Below are positions 1 through 8,235 of a stretch of 23,538 bases of DNA, one piece after another. A model generated the notes under the pieces. That model saw only the letters and a list, made by a program, of their open reading frames with translations. It had not been told where the DNA came from and did no database searches. Positions within the stretch are counted from its first letter, which is position 1. Each line of letters opens with the position of its first letter. The stretch is taken from positions 1 to 23,538 of the forward strand of contig JSYX01000559.1 in NCBI GenBank assembly GCA_000787465.1. The letters are read 5' to 3'. The DNA comes from Thermomucor indicae-seudaticae (taxonomy: Eukaryota; Mucoromycota; Mucoromycetes; Mucorales; Lichtheimiaceae). Both the position numbers and the translations under genes were made by a program.

Positions 1-166
1 GTCCATTTGAGTTGTCTCATTTGTAGTCTTTCTTGCCGGTTTCACAAACAGAGGTTTGTCTCAAATGCGTCTCAAATTTATCTCTCATGCCATCACTGTC
101 TAAAACGTGCCTGTAATTTGTCTCAAATGCAAAATTCGAGACGACTCAAATTTGTCTCAAATGGAC
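1..166. repeat. CTCAAATG motif array with terminal inverted repeat
   Basis: The decamer GTCTCAAATG or a one-base variant occurs at 58-67, 69-78, 120-129 and 154-163, with a further related copy at 143-152. The stretch opens with GTCCATTTGAG (1-11), the exact reverse complement of CTCAAATGGAC (156-166). An array of short subterminal motifs bounded by an inverted repeat is the usual look of a small non-autonomous DNA transposon end, but the left flank is cut by the window edge, so no target duplication can be tested. No coding potential is seen. The motif core recurs at 222-229 and inside the adjacent tRNA. Confidence 0.5.
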
Positions 167-236
167 CTTTTCCTGAAGTGAGACGTTTGGGTGCCGAAGC
201 CAGAAAAAAGACAATATAAGCGCTCAAATGTGAGTC

Positions 237-309
237 GGGGATGTAGCTCAAATGGTAGAGCGCTCGCTTAGCATGCGAGAGGTACCGAGATCGATGCTCG
301 GCTTCTCCA
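237..309 (+). tRNA. tRNA-Ala (anticodon AGC)
   Basis: A 73-nt cloverleaf can be folded. The acceptor stem is GGGGATG with CTTCTCC (one G-T pair and one T-T mismatch), followed by discriminator A. The D-arm contains an A-box of the form TAGCTCAAATGG. The anticodon stem CTCGC/GCGAG encloses TTAGCAT with anticodon AGC at 270-272. The T-stem CCGAG/CTCGG is perfect, but its loop is ATCGATG instead of the usual TTCGANN, so the B-box is off consensus. There is no intron. It may be a functional but divergent alanine tRNA or one starting to decay. Confidence 0.85.
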
Positions 310-760
310 CATTGCTTTTTTTTCCTCGCAACAATGCGCGGACTTTGAAATCGACTTCGCATTAATGCGAAGGAACGACAATTGCGCAAAGGGCCGAAGG
401 CCCATCCGGGAAAATCTAGGCCCTGCTCGTAGGTCCGAACAGGCCTGCAGCGTTTTCATGATTGATATGCTGGTCAGCTCTTGTGCTGAGCAGTGTTTCT
501 TATCGAGCCTCCGCGAGCTTATGCAGTCTGGTATTGCCAGCGTACCCAATTCGGACATGCCATCTTTATTCATGGTATCTTATCGCCAGGGTTGACAGCA
601 GAGTAGACACGTCGCTTCTTTCACTTAAATAAAGCGTTGTGTCGTGAGGCAGGATTGGAACTGGAGGCTGCACAAGGCAAGACAGTAACAAGACAAGCAA
701 GGTGTTAGATGCCTTCTTAAGGATAGGACAAGATAGGAGTATAGCTAGGGTTCACGACCC

Positions 761-800
761 GGCTCGACTCGGTGCAACTCGGCTCAACTCGGCTTAACTC
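761..800. repeat. 10-bp tandem repeat, GGCTCRACTC x4
   Basis: Four head-to-tail decamers are seen: GGCTCGACTC, GGTGCAACTC, GGCTCAACTC and GGCTTAACTC, each differing from the consensus by one or two bases. It is a small minisatellite with no coding frame around it. A role as a repeated protein-binding site cannot be excluded. Confidence 0.85.
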
Positions 801-970
801 GAACGCTTATGCTGGGATTGTCGTATAGAATGATGGATTGACAAGATGAAGGATGGATGAACAATATAAACAGGGACCAAAAGGTACGATGGGACTCCAC
901 ACGTGTGATTATTACGGGCAGGAGAGTGTGTTATTCCTACGCTACTGTAGCAGAGATGGTAGAGTGAAAC

Positions 971-1364
971 ATGTCCAGTAATAGACGTGTCTTGGATGGG
1001 ACACCCAGATCCACTTGTAGTTGCTGGAGCAAGTCAGCTGCTGTCCGGTCAGACTTTGCGGCCGTTTTCCAAAAATTCAGCCACGGTAAGAATGATGCTG
1101 AATGCAAGCAGACGGCCCCATACACTCACTGAGGAAGGTAAACCATTTTTCCGGACTCGCAACGCAGATCCCCACGGGATATTACATAGCGGATGCTATG
1201 GAGGCTTTTGCCAAGGGGAATAGACATACCTCCAGTCATCTGTGAGTGACTTCCGTAAGCAAAGAATCTCTATTGCCAGCAAAACGCTATTGCTAAATTT
1301 TTCCTTTTTTTGTTGACAGGATGTTAAGAAGAAATTGTCGCGTCTGCAGCGTAACGAAGAATTG
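971..1364 (+). CDS. Doubtful small spliced gene
   Basis: An ATG at 971 opens a 38-codon frame ending at a good donor (GTAAGA at 1086). A phase-compatible exon follows the acceptor at 1189 and reads DAMEAFAKGN before a second strong donor (GTGAGT at 1242). A pyrimidine-rich acceptor ends at 1319. In the phase-consistent frame the last exon stops near 1364; in the phase-0 frame it reads DVKKKLSRLQRNEELNI and stops at 1373, which looks more like protein but does not match the preceding phase. No family is recognised. The opposite strand over 937-1125 also has a protein-like frame, so this may be a degraded element instead. Confidence 0.2.
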
Positions 1365-1660
1365 AACATTTGATGTCTGTTGTATGCTGCTTGGTTTCTT
1401 TTTGCGTTAGTTTGAACCAAGTTGCGTAAAGTAAGTGCACAAAATCGGGCGTCTCTTTGCGTCCATCGTTTATTAACAAGCGCGGACTTCGTTTTATCTA
1501 GAGCGCGACTTGATTACTGACTCGAAGCAAAACGATATTTTAAAAAATAACGTACACATTATCTCAAGATCCAGTATTTATCTATCCACTTTATGTCATA
1601 TCATCACTATATAGCGGGAAACTAATTAAACGATATAGTCGCTATAGCATTAGGAGTTTA

Positions 1661-1668
1661 TATAAAAG
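1661..1668 (+). promoter_or_regulatory. TATA-box-like element
   Basis: TATAAAAG lies in an AT-rich context on the plus strand, about 570 bp upstream of the acyl-CoA synthetase start. The long distance would need a long or spliced leader if it serves that gene. Sequence match only. Confidence 0.25.
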
Positions 1669-2238
1669 GAAGGCTTTGGACTGATCCACATGGAAGGTGG
1701 GGGCGTTAGTCCCATGCCCTTCCCAAAGACGCCTGTTCTCTTCCTCCCAGATAAGCCAAATAAAGCAGCAATGAGTCCTCATTAAGAGCGGACCATTTCT
1801 CGTGACGGAAGTTCAAAAATGCCGGATAAACTAATATGAAAAGATGTTTTCGGCAAGTCATTAAAAGGACTAGAAGGAAGGAGTTCATATTACATACAGA
1901 AGGAGATTGTCACAAGACAAGGACCTGTTCATCATGTAGTCTTCGAGAAAACCGGATCAATGATCAGCGGTCAGTTTCTGCAAGTCCAAAGTCTCCGAGA
2001 CAGTGACATATCAAAAGAGGGCTCTCTTTCTCTCTCCTTTACACAGGACCCTTGTCTGAAATATCGACCGAACAAAGATCCGCAGCTTTGAGTGGCGTGA
2101 ACTAATCTCGGATTTAGAAAAGCTTCCCCCATTGTACAACTCGAGGGAAATAATGCAATCCCTCATACTCGGTTTCCGGATTTTTATTTCTTCTTCCTTC
2201 TTTGCTTTCAAGAAACCTTTTATTAGTCTCCAACAACA

Positions 2239-4563
2239 ATGCCACCAGCATTTTCTCCTCCGTACAGCGTCCAAGCGAACGATGAACCCAGACAAGGCGA
2301 AACGGCGCCAATGCGTCATTTCTTGTTTAAAGATAAACTCGTCGATCATCCACAAAACATTGATACCATGTGGGGCATGTATCTCCACGGTAATAAAATT
2401 GGTGGAGGTTTGTAGAAAGGCTTATCCGCTTTCTGTTCGTGATGGCCAACCTGACAATCACTATTCTGAGCTAGACCGACCGTTCCTGGGTGTGCGCCGT
2501 ATCGAGAATGGCGTAGCTAAAGAATACGTTTGGCAATCCCATCGACAAGTCCGTACACGTATCGAAAACTACGCCAAAGGGTTAACGAGCCTTGGTCTAC
2601 AACGTCAAAAATGCCTCGGCGTCTATAGCGTGAACCGTCCTGAATGGGTATGTAATAAAGGATGACTAAGAAGAGAAAATATGAATTAGGAAAAACTGAA
2701 TTGTTGGGGTTGGGTATATAGACAATGACGGAGCTCGCTTGTTACCGCCAAGCATTCATCATCGTTGCCTTGTATGATACATTGGGCGAAGAGGCTATTG
2801 ACTACATTGTGAACCAAGTCGAAATGGAGTATATTGTTGCCAGTGCAGATAAACTACCCAATATCGTGCGTCTAAAGGAGCGCCTACCGACCATCAAAAT
2901 AGTTATTATCATGGACGAGTCCATCAAAGCATCCGACAAGGAAGCGGCTGCACAGGCTGGCTTGACAGTACATACTTTTCAGGAAGTTGAAAGAATGGGA
3001 CAAGCCGTCAAAGAAGAAGGGGACAGAGTAGACCCAAAACCACAAGACATTGCCACGATCTGTTATACCAGGTATAAACCCACCGTCTCTTGCTTTTTTC
3101 CTTTTCGCTTTTGGCTCGCTGACTGACAAGCGTTATATGTACAGCGGAACAACAGGTGTACCTAAGGGTGCTGTCTTGACCCACGCCAACTGCGTTGCAA
3201 CCGTCTACTCGATTTCCATGGTCGGCGAGACAGGCAGTTTCGCTCAAGTGAAAGAGACCGATGTCTATATCTCGTACCTTCCCATGGCCCACGTGTTTGA
3301 GCGTGCCGCCCAAGGGATTCACATTTTCAAGGGTGCTGCCGTGGGGTACTACCAAGGCGACACGTTAAAACTGTTGGACGATATCGCAGCATTGAGGCCC
3401 ACCGTGTTCTGTTCCGTACCACGTCTCTTCAACAAGATCTACGACAAGGTCCTGGCAGGCGTCAAGGCCAAGGGTGGCATCAGTAGCTACCTCTTCCATA
3501 CCGCCTACCAAGCAAAGAAAGCCAACTTGCACAAGACGGTACACCATTGGTTGTGGGATCGCATTGTGTTCAGTCAGATCAGGGCCAAACTAGGTGGACG
3601 TATCCGATTCATCCTAAGTGGATCTGCACCGGTCTCGCCTGACGTAATGGATTTCATGAGAATCTGCTTTTCTGCTCGCGTCTTTGAAGGATACGGCCAG
3701 ACTGAAAACTATTGTGCGGGCTGCTTGGTATGACCACTATGTCGTTCCTTATGTTGCCTTCTAACATATGAGATTATCATTAGACCATCCAAGACGACAA
3801 TACCTCTGGCGTTGTGGGCATCCCTTTCCCTTGCTCAGAAATCAAATTGGTTGATGTGCCAGACATGGACTACCGATCGACGGACAAACCTTATCCCCGC
3901 GGTGAGATCTGTATCCGGGGCCATGCTGTGATGCGCGAATACTACAAGAACCCAGAAAAGACGGCTGAGACCATTGACGCTGATGGCTGGCTCCACACAG
4001 GCGATATTGGTGTCTTCGACGATGCAAACAGAGTCAGAATCATTGATCGTCTGAAGAATATCTTTAAACTTTCTCAGGTAAGTATCGGCGTTGAGAACAT
4101 TTCGAAAGATATTTTTTGTCTGACATACCGTCGTCAGGGCGAGTATATCGCACCGGAAAAGATAGAAGGCGTGTATCAGAAGCACGAGTTGGTTGCTCAA
4201 GCATTTGTATATGGCGATTCTCTTCAGCCCTGCTTGGTGGGCATCATCGTGCCTGATAAGGATGCTTTGCTTGCATGGGCAGCCGAAAAGAGTGAATTTG
4301 CCAAGCTCTCGGCAGACGAGCTCTGCAACTCGCCGGATGTCAAGAAAGCGATCCTCAAGATTCTGAACGATCACGGCAAAGAAAACGATTTAAAGGGCTT
4401 TGAGCAAGTCAAGAACATCCATTTGACCATGAAAGAGTTCTCAATCGAGAACGACATGCTGACACCAACCTTCAAGCTCAAGAGAGAAGTGGCTCAAAAG
4501 GTTTACAGCGAGCAAATCAAGGAACTGTATGCCGCACTGTCCAATGGCAGAGCTTTCAACTAA
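2239..4563 (+). CDS. Long-chain acyl-CoA synthetase (FAA2/ACSL type)
   Basis: The enzyme activates long-chain fatty acids to acyl-CoA using ATP and CoA, feeding lipid synthesis or beta-oxidation. Six exons (2239-2407, 2475-2647, 2722-3071, 3145-3727, 3784-4077, 4138-4563) join in phase to 664 aa, a normal length. Adenylate-forming motifs are present: TSGTTGVPKG (from residue 231), GYGQTE (413-418), LHTGD (495-499) and FKLSQ-GEYIAPEK ending at K531. The FKL(A/S)xGEYIAPEKIE stretch matches yeast Faa2, plant LACS6/7 and animal ACSL1 rather than Faa1. The start is chosen because MPPAFSPPYSV leads into the conserved N-terminal region. The first intron's donor is GTTTGT (2408); two other in-phase donors (2390, 2402) are possible. 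No C-terminal SKL-type peroxisomal signal is seen. An AATAAA lies at 4683-4688. Confidence 0.95.
4078..4137 (+). other. In-frame 60-nt intron in acyl-CoA synthetase
   Basis: GTAAGT donor, CAG acceptor and a TCTGAC branch-like site make this a clear intron. Its length is a multiple of three and it has no stop codon, so the unspliced RNA would still be translatable with 20 extra residues inserted between FKLSQ and the catalytic GEYIAPEK loop. Confidence 0.8.
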
Positions 4564-4723
4564 TATGTGCTTTCTTACCGATCCACACCTTTACCTTTAC
4601 TTTCACTGCTGACATCCATTAATCATTACCTCCCCGAATCAGCTCAAACGTCCTTTACCTATCATAGTTATACCATTACACTAATAAATGGTCGAGTCAT
4701 ATGTTTTTTTTGGAGCTGAATAC

Positions 4724-7022
4724 TTATTCCTTTGATCGTCGTCTAAGAAAGTTTGCGTAGACTTCTTCACTTATTCTCTTTTTCTGTCTGAACAATCCCA
4801 TTAAATTATCCCTAGCATCAAGTAATATCATGGCCCTTTCCTCTTTCACCTGACGAGGACACCAATCCATCAAGGCAGGTATAAAGGTTCGCTTGAACCA
4901 TGCAGGAATAAATATAGAGTTTTCCCAGAGCTTCTGAGGGATAGCGCCTGTCCTAGTATATGATATCAAGACGTCCTCAACCTCCTCCCGGATATCTCTA
5001 AGACCGAAACTGCTTTGTCCTGTCTGCCCCGAGGACTGTAGTGGACAATGGATTGAGCCTGGATACTGCCTTAAGGCATGGTCGAGCTTTGAAAAGCGGT
5101 TATTACATTGTCTCTGACTCTGCTACTGCTCAAAAGACTTACACCTAATCCCATCAACCTCGACTTTACGGCTGTTACATAATTAGCGGCCGATAGATGC
5201 TTAAATTGTTGCATGACTTTTCCCTGGATCTGCATATCCACAAACATGAGTTCCTACATATGTATAATCCGACCTTCGAACAGCCTATAGGTACCTGCAA
5301 GATGGCTGGCATCTCATATGGGATCATATCTTCAAGGCCCGAAATGAAAAGCTGAACCACTCGTTTGGTGGACAATTTCGTTGTGCTCGGATCAACAAAC
5401 GTTTCCTAAACCCAGTCTCGTAAATCCATCTACATCTTAAGCATATTTCTTCGGCACTTACTTCAAACCATTTGTGGTATTTGATTCCAATAGCGCTACC
5501 CAGTTGGTGGATAAAAATCTGCACGAACGCCAATAGCAAGGCAAGCTTTTCAATGGATACGTTTCCTTGAATCTGCTTCGCCAGGATTTGATTCAAGTTC
5601 TCCATAATTGCAGCTGCATGAACCACGTCATCATCTTCATCCGCGAGCAGCCGGCAGCGAACGCTAAACAAGGAAAACAGAAAGCACTTGTTCGAAGTCA
5701 AAGAATCCTGGACATCGAAGGTCAGTTGATTACACCTTTATCGCGTCGTAAAGTATTACCTCGTCCAAAGCTAGCTGGAGCAAAGCTGGGCATTTCGAGC
5801 TGTCAGAGTCTGGGAACCATTGGACCATTGACTTCATTGAAGGCTCGTGAGAAGCCATAACGTTATGGTCTAAAATAAATGTACAAGCCTTGATAAGATC
5901 TTTGCAATGTGTATGCCGACATGGTCCATGTTTACCTAGGATTACTCGTAGCTTTGACTGCAACATATCTTGTAAAAGATTGCTCGGCTGCTCTGAGGAC
6001 CGTAACTTGATAATCTGATACATTATGCGAGACATTACTAATTTATGCCGTTCCTCTGTCGAAAGCCAGCGTAGCCGCCTTGGGTCATGTAGAACGTTAA
6101 GTAAGTGAGGTGTAATGGATCGCTTCGGTTCTTTGATTTCCCTACATGACGATATATTGGAGGGTTAACTTCCTTATTAATGAGCTTTCGTCTCGGATAT
6201 TCCTTGCCTCCAATTTGCAAGCGCTGTCCATTCGTCATGGCAAAGCTCGTTTAATATACTCCATGCTCTATCTGGATTGTTTCTACTTGTCACCACTACG
6301 GCCTCCAGATAATCTGCTCATTGAATTCCTGTCAGTATTTGGCGACTTCCCCTTGATTTTGCTCTTTACCTTGTAGCAGGTCATCGTCTTCCAAAAGCCT
6401 GCATTGAAGGATGAACCAACTCTTTTCGGATCGCTGGACGACAAGTGTCAACGAAAGTGCGTCTAACGTGGCGCATCCCAAATGCCGATACGCAGTAAGT
6501 GGCCATGCAGTCGTAGCTGGTTCCTGTAAATGATGAAGCCAAACATCTACGAACTCTTCTGCTGAAAATGCAAGTTGTCGTTTAAGATAACATATCTGAG
6601 CAGCCATTGTCTTCGCTGCTGTGGCCTGTATGAATGAAGAAATATTTGAACCACGGTAACGACCTAAAGCAAAAGCCTCCTGCATACATCAAACCGCACA
6701 CAGTTCACTTGCTCAGCGAACGCGAGAGCCAACTGTTCTACAGTTGGCATACTTTTTGGCAACGGTAGAGGACGGAACCTTTTCGCCGGTGGCGCTATTG
6801 ACATCACCGTTAGAAGATGCATGAGAGACCAGAAAGCGAATAACTACCACTCTGATGCTCAGGCTTCCTGCGAGCACACCGTCGAAGAGCTCTGGTGGCT
6901 AATTCATACAGCGGATCGTCACTATAACTCTCCAGTACAAGTGATCGTGTTGGTGGGAACATTAGCGGCCGTTTGTCTCCTCCACTCATCTGAAGATCGG
7001 AAAACGTGTCATCCTCGCCCAC
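4724..7022 (-). CDS. FANCA: FANCA homologue, N-terminal half only
   Basis: FANCA is a helical scaffold of the Fanconi anaemia core complex, which ubiquitinates FANCD2-FANCI at DNA crosslinks. Exons on the minus strand: 7022-6848, 6794-6742, 6679-6370, 6313-6208, 6141-5760, 5707-5462, 5405-5295, 5253-5143, 5086-4724. All phases agree, giving 618 aa. An alternative donor at 6708 (29-nt intron) would add 11 residues. From memory, residues about 370-610 align without large gaps to human FANCA residues of roughly 430-595: HKWFEETF with ADWFKASF, IPYEMPAILQ with VPFESPRYLQ, TGAIP with TGNIP, and FIPALM with FLPALL. A basic PPAKRFRPLP stretch near residue 60 could be a nuclear signal. The protein stops where about 850 residues of the human protein would follow. 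The 6142-6207 intron is GC-AG. Identification rests on motif alignment, not a database search. Confidence 0.75.
6142..6207 (-). other. GC-AG intron in FANCA-like gene
   Basis: The exons on both sides are coding and only join in phase (AG|G) if the donor is GCAAGG at 6207. No GT occurs at a usable position, and reading through meets a stop codon. The intron is 66 nt, with TTAAC as a likely branch site and an ATGTAG acceptor. Confidence 0.65.
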
Positions 7023-7272
7023 TCAGAAAAAAGGAAACGCGATCAAATACGTGTCGTCTTTGATCATCACGTTTTCTCTCTATCCATGCTTCAACCTTTC
7101 TTGCGAAGCATGGCATAAACGATGACGAATCTGTGTGCTCTCAACAATTGATCAAGTTCACGTAGCCCGTCATGAACAGATCAGTAACAATGACGCGGCA
7201 GGTGTAATGCTACCACAAAGCACGATTACTTATTAACAAAATTGTAAACAGTAAGATCTGTAAATCCTGCAA

Positions 7273-7689
7273 CTACAGTTTTCCAGACAGGCGTTCTTCT
7301 ACCAGACGCTCGACCCGGCTAATGTCAGGACGTCCCAGGACGGCGATCTTTCTGTCCCAGTCGATTACAAAAGGGCGTTCGAGCATGGCAGGATCATCGT
7401 GGATCAGTTGAAAAGCTTCTTCAAACGATGAAACCTTGCCCTGAGCTTCGGGCCGGAGCAAATAATCCCACGGACGCTCTGGGTTCCAAGGACGTTCAGA
7501 TGGGTTCTCTTCCTTCATGCCAAGGTATTCGACCAGCTTTTCAAGGACTTCCGTTGATGGAGGATTTGTCTTATACTGGACCACCTCAAGCGCGTAAGCG
7601 CCTTTTTCCTTGTTTTCTTCGAGAAGGGTAGTTGATTTTCGAGATTTGGTGCACTGAGGATTATGGAAAACAGTGAGACCAGTGGGCAT
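7273..7689 (-). CDS. ArsC-family thioredoxin-fold reductase
   Basis: This intronless 138-aa protein belongs to the ArsC/YfgD (COG1393) family, whose members use one nucleophilic cysteine and glutathione/glutaredoxin to reduce arsenate. The N-terminus has the signature HNPQCTKSR with catalytic C13; arginines R79, R105 (ERPFV) and R120 (GRPD) sit where E. coli ArsC has its oxyanion-binding arginines. Length matches the family (about 115-140 aa). It is divergently oriented to the ACR3 gene starting at 8236, which supports an arsenate-to-arsenite role. Many fungal relatives, however, are mitochondrial redox proteins of unproven substrate, so arsenate reductase is an inference. No targeting peptide is evident. 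Confidence 0.85.
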   Translation of the reverse strand: MPTGLTVFHNPQCTKSRKSTTLLEENKEKGAYALEVVQYKTNPPSTEVLEKLVEYLGMKEENPSERPWNPERPWDYLLRPEAQGKVSSFEEAFQLIHDDPAMLERPFVIDWDRKIAVLGRPDISRVERLVEERLSGKL

Positions 7690-7759
7690 CTTCGCTGGAA
7701 GGTATGGAAGACTGGAAGAGTTGACGACCTTTCAATCATTGAGTCAGCCACCCGATGGG

Positions 7760-8109
7760 TCAATGTTCAGCTTTCGGAACATGAAATTGATGCCCAATGA
7801 AACGATAAGTTGAAGAAACCTGAAGCTCAAAGACCTCAGATTCATGCCACTTTGTCCAATCAATTAAATCACGCAATCTGAAAATCTGCTATGACCCACC
7901 TTATTGTAAAGAGCGACAGGCGAAAAATCGTTACACAGAGGCAGTCGGGGTAAGCCGGAAATTCCATCCAGATGTTGAATTCCAATAATTAGCAAAGCCA
8001 GTTTCATACATACAAACTGTAATTGTTGAATATCACCATATCTACTATATGTAGCTAATGAGTCTCCTAAACAGTCAGCCATGGACCAGGCTGTCGCTGC
8101 ATGATCCAA
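7760..8109 (-). CDS. Unidentified minus-strand reading frame (two putative exons)
   Basis: A frame open from at least 8109 down to 7900 ends at a GTGGGT donor. It joins in phase 0, across a 50-nt intron (7850-7899), to a 30-codon segment ending in TGA at 7760-7762. The predicted peptide (about 100 aa) is rich in hydrophobic and charged residues typical of real protein, for example WHESEVFELQV after the junction. No ATG opens it cleanly: the frame continues upstream of 8109, where a TTG stands at 8107-8109. I do not recognise a family. It fills the divergent promoter region of the ars-type pair, so it may be a decayed gene, the last exons of an overlooked gene, or chance. Confidence 0.25.
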
Positions 8110-8235
8110 GACGGTCGTGCCTCGAAACGTGTAACAGAAAGACGACGAAAAATCGTTCTTTTAAAACTCCGTGTAGAACGCCAAGAAAGTGAGATCCTGA
8201 AAACTTCAGGATGGGTCTATAAACCATCAAAAAAG

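Larger units (their letters stand above)
310..2238. other. Mostly non-coding interval
   Basis: Between the tRNA and the acyl-CoA synthetase no convincing long gene is visible. The stretch holds a 10-bp tandem repeat (761-800), a doubtful small spliced gene (971-1364), and a TATAAAAG box (1661-1668). The last 100 bases before the synthetase start are rich in pyrimidines, as expected of a fungal promoter or leader. A minus-strand frame at 1706-1888 (60 aa) lacks recognisable motifs and was not called. Confidence 0.5.

Noticed and set aside
1706..1888. 60-aa minus-strand frame
   Set aside because: No motif, no splice partners, and it overlaps the likely upstream region of the acyl-CoA synthetase.
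3835..4374. 179-aa minus-strand frame
   Set aside because: Lies wholly antisense to exons 5 and 6 of the acyl-CoA synthetase, which has all catalytic motifs; its peptide shows no family signature.
7857..7872. ATCAATTAAATCA as a Yap8-type arsenic response element
   Set aside because: The yeast element is a pseudo-palindrome TGATTAATAATCA; here the half-sites are not in the required inverted arrangement, so the resemblance is only AT-rich similarity.
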